Below the pieces are notes generated by a model that saw only the letters and a list, made by a program, of their open reading frames with translations, was not told the DNA's origin and did not search any database. The position numbers were made by a program, and so were the translations under genes. From positions 31,089,603-31,153,602 of the forward strand of contig CM068318.1 in the NCBI GenBank assembly GCA_034766995.1: 64,000 nt of DNA. The letters are read 5' to 3'. Each line of letters opens with the position of its first letter. Position 1 is the stretch's first letter. Source of the DNA: Acanthacorydalis orientalis (lineage: Eukaryota > Arthropoda > Insecta > Megaloptera > Corydalidae). Positions 61,422 to 64,000 of the stretch are shown piece after piece.

Positions 61422-62083
61422 TTTTTAAATGTTAAAATTGGCACTTTAACATCCTAAAGCGAAGAGAAAATATTTTAATTTAAAACAGACTTATGATTGA
61501 TTCAAATGAAAGGCATGGAATTAATTTTGAGACTCAATATATATTTGTTGTATAAATTATTGGTTCACAGCAAATGTTTATTAAATTTATTTGCGGTAAG
61601 GGCGTAAAAACAATAGAAATATACAGGATGATAGTCTTAAGGAATGTTTATCAAGGCCTTGAATTTCATAACTAGTATAATATGTTTAAACGAGGCCGTG
61701 AAAGATTCGAAAATGAACCATATTACTACTACTTACTACGACTGTTACAACAAACATTGAAAGATCATACACTCGCATATTTAATGCCGTGTGGGATTGT
61801 AGCACGCAGCTTAATTGAACATCAGTGTAATAATGTTTAGAACATTATTTTAAGCGTTTTTTGTGTAACAAAGTACCAAAGCTGCCTAAAGATCAATAAT
61901 CCGGTCGCGTTCGAGATGACATTTTCTCGCAATCCACAATTTATTATCAAATATGTCGCGAGTAAACTATTTTATATCAAAAACAAATTTGGTATTATGG
62001 AGAGGCGTTACAAGAATTCATAACTATCGAAAAAATTTTAAATGTATTCTCAGTAAAAAAGTGTTTATCGGATTTAAAAACAA

Positions 62084-62122
<39 letters not shown>

Positions 62123-63274
62123 TGTACGAGTTGAATTATTTGTTGTAATGATTCATTCATATATTATTAAAATATTTCTGATATTTGTGTATTTGTTTTT
62201 TGTGTACATTAAACAAGGTCATGAAAGATTAACTTGTAATAAAAACATAAATCGAAGAAAACATCTACTTGCCTATTATTAAAATAAGACCTTTATTAGT
62301 AAACACGTGTCGTTGTTTTTTTACCACGAATATTGTTGATTTTATATAAATTTATCTGCACTAAAAAAAGTTGTATGTATATTTTATGAATATATTTATT
62401 ATAAATTTATTGATTAAATTTGTGCTTTCAAGCTTTTGTGGGCTAGAATATCATAAACCTTGATCATTTACGATTTTAAATTAATATACATATTAGTTAT
62501 TTACGTCATGGTTTTGTATGAATAGTTCGTTTCAGTAATCAGCCATATTTATGAATTGTTTGTTTTATTTTACCTTATGATAGCAAAATATTGACATTGA
62601 TGCCATTAATTATTATAAATAATTTTCATTATCTTTAATAGTTATCTTTTTATGCTCCTCTTAAAAATTCCTGTTTTAAAATAAAAGTAATTTAGGAGCA
62701 AAGAAAATTTATATATATATATATATATATATATATGTTCTTGTGAATTATATAAATAATATTTAATTTATTTTTTTAAATATGCAATACTAGCGATAAA
62801 ATTATGAAAGCAGAATGAATATGATTTTCTTTATTAAATTAGATGTGAAAATTCAAGTTCAGAGTTTAAAAACAAACATTGTATGTTTTTCATATTCATA
62901 TGTATCTGTAGAAAAAAACGATTATAATATTTAGTTTTTTTAAAAAAATATTTCCAAATATCATGTGAGAAATATTAAAAATGTATGTATTTAGATGTTC
63001 TCAATTATTTTTATTTTTTAAAAAAATATACAGAGTAGGTATGGGAGCTTTGCAAAAATATGATTTAATAGTACGATACATTAGTATAAAACATTAATAG
63101 TTAAAAAAATGATGCCATTTTATATTCAAAATGTGCAGAGTTCAGTTTAGTTATATCTCAAAGTACGTTGCTGAATTTTAAATTCTTTATTTCGATTTTT
63201 AATCAGTCCTTCGATCTTTCAAATATTTATATTTCAACATAATGTATGTATTCCCAAATAGAGATATTTTTAAA
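61419..63274. other. Non-coding DNA
   Basis: TA arrays lie at 62088-62117 and 62710-62737. The part at 61600-61960 is less AT-rich and looks like decayed transposon coding sequence (MFKRGRERFENEP near 61680) but cannot be assigned with confidence. No gene seen. Confidence 0.45.
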
Positions 63275-63506
63275 CTAGGTATATATCCCGTCAAAATCGA
63301 CAGGAAAATAGAAAGAAAAAAACTGTTTATTGGTTTTTACAACATAATATTATATTTTAACATAAAAAATACTTAAGAACGAAATTTTAATTAAACTTGA
63401 AACCTATCCATTGTGAAAATGTCCTTCTGCACCACAATCGTTAGATGGCGATAGACGGTCACGTTGCGGACAAAGTGACACGAAATGTGGGTTTTTATTA
63501 TTAAGA
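63275..63506 (-). mobile_element. Helitron-like non-autonomous element, copy 2
   Basis: This is the inverted copy of 27494-27742. On the minus strand it starts TCTTAATAATAAAAACCCAC and keeps CACTTTGTCC, ATAGGTTTCAA and AATAAACAGTTTTTTTCTTT. It ends with CCTGTC-loop-GACGGG, ATATATAC, CTAG and T. The hairpin is conserved as structure while its sequence differs from copy 1, which supports the Helitron reading. Confidence 0.65.
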
Positions 63507-64000
63507 AAAATAACTAGTTTTGCAATCCAAATAATGTAGATAAGCATGACAGCTCTTTACAATAAAACTTCAATATGTTTATATTAAACAGAAACCTATT
63601 TTCGGAAATTCTTTCTTTTCTGAATTTGCAGTATTCTTTTTTTTTTGTACCCAAAAATAAGCGAATTAGTGTCACTGAGCCAAAAATCAAGAAAAAAGCC
63701 TTTGTCTTAGACTATTATTTCTTAACCGGTGTCTCTCTAAAGATGTTTTGGAAAGGAAAACAATCTCAGATATTTCATTTTGAACTTTTTTCTTTTTATT
63801 TATAATATATTTAATATTGAAATATAATGAATTTTAATGAATTTTATTATAAGGATTGTAAATATTTACGGTTTCACATTTTAAAAAAATCCTGAATATT
63901 TTTAATATTCTTTTTTTTATCAAAATAAAAATATGTTTAAGAAATAGTACAGACAAATTGCATATGATCAGGAATAAGTTTGAGAACCTGTAAATATTCG
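63507..64000. other. AT-rich non-coding end of window
   Basis: The frame at 63575-63805 is Phe/Leu/Lys-rich as expected from T- and A-rich DNA and shows no family features. Nothing else is seen. Confidence 0.5.

Noticed and set aside
61600..61960. Possible mariner N-terminal remains (MFKRGRERFENEP)
   Set aside because: The match to the transposase linker is too short, the rest could not be read as transposase, and no ends were found.

Overview
This is insect nuclear DNA, very AT-rich, and most likely from a hymenopteran such as a bee, ant or wasp. That rests on spliced GT-AG genes with short AT-rich introns, a NAA50 and a V-ATPase A protein of insect type, dozens of long (TA)n microsatellites and many Tc1/mariner-superfamily transposons. 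No species can be named, and I see no bacterial-style operons, CRISPR arrays or rRNA/tRNA genes. Layout: bases 1-16400 are a transposon graveyard. It holds an old mariner relic (960-2114); a DUF4817-type transposon relic interrupted exactly by a nearly intact irritans-type mariner (2769-4062); a cecropia-type mariner relic (5204-6460); a Tigger/pogo-like relic (8182-9211); a mariner with recognisable ends (10526-11806); and several fragments. A 140-bp relic of the V-ATPase 3' end lies at 7160-7305. Gene core (16776-23749): a complete nine-coding-exon gene for V-type proton ATPase catalytic subunit A lies on the minus strand. It is divergent from a complete three-coding-exon N-alpha-acetyltransferase 50 gene (NAA50/san) on the plus strand. 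About 600 bp between them must hold both promoters. A broken irritans-type mariner sits in one V-ATPase intron. From 23750 to the end the DNA is mostly non-coding and broken by (TA)n arrays. Two good candidate first coding exons lie here on the plus strand (30147-30276 and 52393-52633). Both end in a splice donor in phase 1, so they could be alternative first exons of one long gene that runs beyond the window, but I do not recognise the product. This part also holds foldback MITEs, a pair of Helitron-like non-autonomous elements, a pair of GC-rich repeats, two Tc1-like elements with long inverted repeats, and ~75-bp mariner miniatures related to a longer deleted copy at 60283-60857. A recurrent pattern is that Tc1/mariner ends touch (TA)n arrays. 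I found no clearly new multi-gene system. The most useful leads are the miniature mariners, the Helitron pair, the alternative first exons and the V-ATPase relic.
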